Below are positions 61,089 to 64,000 of a DNA stretch of 64,000 nt, piece by piece. The notes under the pieces were generated by a model, which did not search any database, was not told the origin of the DNA, and was given only the letters and a program-made list of their open reading frames with translations. Position 1 is the first letter of the stretch, and each line of letters starts with the position of its first letter. The stretch comes from Rhodoplanes sp. Z2-YC6860 (GTDB taxonomy: Bacteria; Pseudomonadota; Alphaproteobacteria; Rhizobiales; Xanthobacteraceae): positions 2,236,001 through 2,300,000 of the forward strand of contig NZ_CP007440.1 of assembly GCF_001579845.1 (NCBI RefSeq), in the 5' to 3' direction. A program made the position numbers and the translations under genes.

Positions 61089-61416
61089 GGGTGATTCCTC
61101 AAATCCGAGATGAGCAGGAAGAAGCGAGCTGCCCCCGAAAACATCCCGCCGCCAGCAAGGAAAGCTATGACAAGAACGATCGTTCCCAGTTTCTGGGACG
61201 AATAGGAGCAGATCGGCTTGGTTGGGAGGCGTGGGGGGTGATGTGCGAGCCGGGGCGCTGCCCCGGGTATTTTATTGATTTCGCTGCGGTGCAATGAAAC
61301 TCTAGCCGCGCATTGGCATTGAGTAGTAATCGGGGACAGCCGGCTCGCCGCCAAACCCATCCCTCGCCGCTTCCGGATGCTGGTCACTGTCCTTTGTCAG
61401 TGGATACGTCCTTGAA
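61089..61416. other. 328-bp intergenic stretch
   Basis: Divergent promoters of catalase and glycosyltransferase must lie here. A palindrome AACGATCGTT (61,167-61,176) is the only structured element noticed. Confidence 0.4.
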
Positions 61417-62532
61417 ATGAAGATCGCCCAAGTTGCTCCCTTGTTCGAGAGCGTGCCGCCCCAACTCTACGGTGGAACTGAGCGTGTAGTCTCGTACCTG
61501 ACTGAAGAACTCGTCAGGCAAGGTCACGAGGTTACGCTCTTTGCTAGCGGCGACTCAATCACGACCGCAAATCTTGTTTCGTGCTGTCCTCGCGCCCTGC
61601 GGCTCGATGGGGGCGTACGCGATGCGATCCCCCATTTAATGGTGATGCTCGACAAGGTGCGTGAGCGCGCATTGGATTTCGACGTTGTGCACTTCCACGT
61701 CGACTATTTCCACCTCCCATTCTTTCGCGATGTTCCAATGCTGACCACGTTACACGGTAGGCAGGACTTGGCGGACCATATGCCTTTCTACCATCGGTTC
61801 CACGATCTGCCATTCGTGTCGATTTCGGATGCGCAGCGTAAGCCGCTTCCCCAGGCCAAATTTGTGGCCACGGTCTATCATGGACTCCCCTTGGACCTTC
61901 ACGCGCCGAATCTAGGTCCACCAGGGAATTATCTTGCCTTCCTTGGGCGTGTGTCGCCCGAAAAGAGGCCGGATCGCGCGATCGCTATCGCGCGGGCCGC
62001 CGGCATGCCACTGAAAATCGCCGCCAAGGTCGACAAGGCCGATGAAGACTATTTCCACGGCGTGATTGAGCCTTTGCTCGACGGTGCCGACGTCGAGTTC
62101 GTTGGCGAAATCAACGAGCGTATCAAAACGGAGTTTCTAGGCCAGGCGAAGGCACTACTGTTCCCGATCGATTGGCCGGAGCCGTTTGGACTCGTAATGA
62201 TCGAAGCCATGGCTTGCGGTACCCCAGTGCTCGCCTTTAAGAGCGGATCCGTGCCTGAAATTATCGATGAAGGGGTGACTGGGCGCGTCGTATGCTCGAC
62301 GGAAGAGGCATTAAAGGTGTTACCGGACGTGCTTGCCCTTGATCGGTCCGCTGTCCGCCAACGATTCGAAGAGCGCTTCTCGTCAGCACGCATGGCTTCA
62401 GATTACGTAGAAGTTTACCGGGCTATTGCGACACGGGTCATTCGACCGGATCCGTCTATCTATCGAACCTCTCTCACCGGGATGCCAAGCTTCATTGCTG
62501 CGGCGGAGGAACGGCGACAGAGAATCGGTTGA
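61417..62532 (+). CDS. Family 4 glycosyltransferase
   Basis: 371 residues, GT-B fold. N-terminal acceptor side: YGGTERVVSYLTEELVRQGH EVTLFASGDS, DVVHFHVDYFHLP. C-terminal nucleotide-sugar side: YLAFLGRVSPEKRPDRAIAI, AKVDKADEDYF, and the GT4 E-x7-E motif in WPEPFGLVMIEAMACGTPVL AFKSGSVPEII. Related to glycogen-synthase-like and stress-linked transferases; the neighbour GlgX suggests glucan or trehalose metabolism, but the product is not determined. Confidence 0.9.
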   Translation: MKIAQVAPLFESVPPQLYGGTERVVSYLTEELVRQGHEVTLFASGDSITTANLVSCCPRALRLDGGVRDAIPHLMVMLDKVRERALDFDVVHFHVDYFHLPFFRDVPMLTTLHGRQDLADHMPFYHRFHDLPFVSISDAQRKPLPQAKFVATVYHGLPLDLHAPNLGPPGNYLAFLGRVSPEKRPDRAIAIARAAGMPLKIAAKVDKADEDYFHGVIEPLLDGADVEFVGEINERIKTEFLGQAKALLFPIDWPEPFGLVMIEAMACGTPVLAFKSGSVPEIIDEGVTGRVVCSTEEALKVLPDVLALDRSAVRQRFEERFSSARMASDYVEVYRAIATRVIRPDPSIYRTSLTGMPSFIAAAEERRQRIG

Positions 62533-62666
62533 CCGTTCTTTTACTAACGCTCGTACCGATCAAATCTCAGGTGGGCGAACCACTTTTCTAAGTGCCGCTT
62601 TGAAGTTCCACAAAATCGCAACCCCGCAAGCTAGGCGGCAGTCAGCCGCTTTATTCGAGGTGACGT

Positions 62667-64000
62667 GTGTCCCACGAGATTAAAGAAGGTTCGCCAGCCA
62701 CGCTTGGCGCAAACTGGGATGGCACAGGGACAAATTTTGCCCTTTTTTCCGCTAACGCCAGCAAGGTTGAGTTATGTCTGTTTGACTCATCCGGTCAGCG
62801 CGAAACTGATCGGATCGAACTACCTGAGTACACCGATCAGATTTTCCACGCGTACATTTCGGATGTGCCTCCGGGCACCTTTTATGGCTATCGCGTGCAC
62901 GGCTCATACGAGCCTCAAGCGGGCCATCGCTTCAATCCTAACAAGCTACTACTCGATCCCTACGCGCGTGCTCACGCTGGGCGTTTGCGGTGGGATGCTT
63001 CCCTGTTCGGCTATAAAATGGAGTCGGGGGATGATGCCACGTTCGATGATCGCGACAGCGCGGCATTCATGCCCAAGTGCGTCGTAGTCGATGCTGATTT
63101 CGATTGGAAGGGTGAACCAGGCCGCCAATTCGTACCGTGGCGACATACGGTTCTGTATGAAACACACGTCAAGGGATTTACCAAACGTCACCCGGCTGTG
63201 TCCGAAAATCGGCGCGGCACTTACGCCGGCCTCGGGACCAAAGAGGTCATCGATTACGTCAAGTCATTGGGTGTGTCGTCGGTCGAGCTGCTGCCGGTGC
63301 ACACCTTCATCGATGACAGCCAACTCATTGAGAAGGGCTTGGCCAATTACTGGGGCTACAACACCATCGGCTTTTTTGCGCCGGACCCGCGCTATGCGGC
63401 GGACGTCCCGAACAGCTTGCGCGAATTCAAGGAAATGGTCGCGCGCTTCCATGAGGCTGGGCTCGAGGTCATTCTGGATGTCGTTTACAACCATACGGCC
63501 GAAGGCAACGAGCGAGGACCCACACTCTCGTTTAAGGGGATCGACAACGCGACGTACTATCGACTGATGCCCGATCAGCAGCGCTACTACATCAACGACA
63601 CCGGCACTGGAAACACTGTCAATCTCAGCAATATGGCGGTCATTCGAATGGTGACCGACAGCCTGCGCTACTGGGCGCAAGAAATGCACATCGATGGCTT
63701 CCGCTTCGACCTCGGCACCATTCTGGCGCGCGAACCCCATGGCTTTGATGAGCACAGCGGCTTTCTCAAAGCCGTCGGCCAGGACCCCGTGCTCCGCTCC
63801 ATCAAACTGATCGCTGAACCTTGGGACTGTGGCCCGGGCGGCTATCAGGTTGGTTGCTTTCCGCCGGGGTGGACTGAGTGGAATGACAAATTCCGCGACA
63901 CCATTCGCGATTTCTGGCGAGGCCAGGCGCTTCCCAGTGCGCTCGCACCGAGGCTTTCCGGCTCCGGCGATTTGTTCAACCATGAAGGACGACGCGCGTG
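62667..64000 (+). CDS. glgX: Glycogen debranching enzyme GlgX, N-terminal part (runs off right edge)
   Basis: Open from GTG 62667 (GAGGTG upstream) to the window end, 444 codons. N-terminal carbohydrate-binding CBM48: GANWDGTGTNFALFSANASK VELCLFD. Catalytic GH13 blocks: ETHVKGFTKRHP, ANYWGYNTIGFFAPDPRYA, LDVVYNHTAEGNERGP, and region II DGFRFDLGTILAREP with the nucleophile Asp; IAEPWDCGPGGYQVG holds the acid Glu. It hydrolyses alpha-1,6 branches of phosphorylase-limited glycogen. The third catalytic Asp lies beyond the edge. Confidence 0.95.
   Translation, partial: MSHEIKEGSPATLGANWDGTGTNFALFSANASKVELCLFDSSGQRETDRIELPEYTDQIFHAYISDVPPGTFYGYRVHGSYEPQAGHRFNPNKLLLDPYARAHAGRLRWDASLFGYKMESGDDATFDDRDSAAFMPKCVVVDADFDWKGEPGRQFVPWRHTVLYETHVKGFTKRHPAVSENRRGTYAGLGTKEVIDYVKSLGVSSVELLPVHTFIDDSQLIEKGLANYWGYNTIGFFAPDPRYAADVPNSLREFKEMVARFHEAGLEVILDVVYNHTAEGNERGPTLSFKGIDNATYYRLMPDQQRYYINDTGTGNTVNLSNMAVIRMVTDSLRYWAQEMHIDGFRFDLGTILAREPHGFDEHSGFLKAVGQDPVLRSIKLIAEPWDCGPGGYQVGCFPPGWTEWNDKFRDTIRDFWRGQALPSALAPRLSGSGDLFNHEGRRA

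Noticed and set aside
62665-63087. 140-codon frame at the right end
   Set aside because: Wrong frame of the glgX gene, which is open from 62667 to the window edge.
63264-63983. 239-codon minus-strand frame
   Set aside because: Antisense to the GH13 catalytic blocks of glgX.

Overview
The window looks like a chromosomal segment of an alphaproteobacterium of the Bradyrhizobium / Rhodopseudomonas type (Bradyrhizobiaceae). The evidence is GC-rich coding, Bug/TctC-type binding proteins beside amidohydrolases, a Rhizobiales-style palindromic repeat after 2,530, DUF6894 / SemiSWEET / DUF3551 small proteins, HWE-type kinases, and sites resembling promoters of the general stress factor EcfG. The assignment rests on gene content only, not on any search.

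1-11,000 reads as ordinary backbone: an Mpl-type murein peptide ligase (cut by the left edge), MsrA, a hotdog thioesterase, two tandem DUF1330 proteins, a D-2-hydroxyacid dehydrogenase, a lytic transglycosylase, an NTF2-like protein with a 12-bp tandem repeat, a Dda/RecD-like helicase, a PilZ protein, and a divergent catabolic locus (Bug protein plus cupin, opposite an amidohydrolase).

11,024-32,200 is accessory DNA. It begins at a CAT-anticodon tRNA with a tyrosine integrase ending 8 bp away and an excisionase-like gene overlapping that integrase. Next come hypothetical genes, a possible HUH protein, a catalytic-domain-only integrase translationally coupled to an endonuclease-III-like HhH-GPD protein, a DUF2130 protein, an ImmA/XRE pair, an incomplete His-Xaa-Ser radical-SAM cluster (intact HxsC, only the C-terminal half of HxsB), a PIN-like protein, an IorAB molybdenum oxidoreductase, and a LigI-like amidohydrolase with a three-gene ABC importer. 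Four same-orientation copies of a 32-bp imperfect palindrome (19,255; 24,376; 27,583; 31,629) fall exactly between these blocks. I consider this the most interesting structural signal of the window.

32,200-50,600 mixes small proteins with gene remains. It holds a three-subunit FAD (GMC) / cytochrome c dehydrogenase and an AlkA-type glycosylase. It also holds remnants of a glutathione transferase, a HAD phosphatase, CyoA, a TetR regulator and a Bug protein, and three diverged clusters of tiny zinc-ribbon, membrane and helix-turn-helix genes that are paralogous to one another. A SemiSWEET and two Crp/Fnr regulators follow. One exact GGAAC-N16-CGTT site precedes a possible small RNA.

50,600-64,000 carries stress and envelope genes: an AI-2E family transporter, a PHB-depolymerase-type esterase, a pyridoxamine-phosphate-oxidase-like stress protein, a GAF / HWE-type kinase, FolE, a second SemiSWEET, a large-subunit catalase (KatE type), a GT4 glycosyltransferase and the N-terminal 444 codons of a glycogen debranching enzyme (GlgX), which runs off the right edge. 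No rRNA, CRISPR array or intact insertion sequence was seen.
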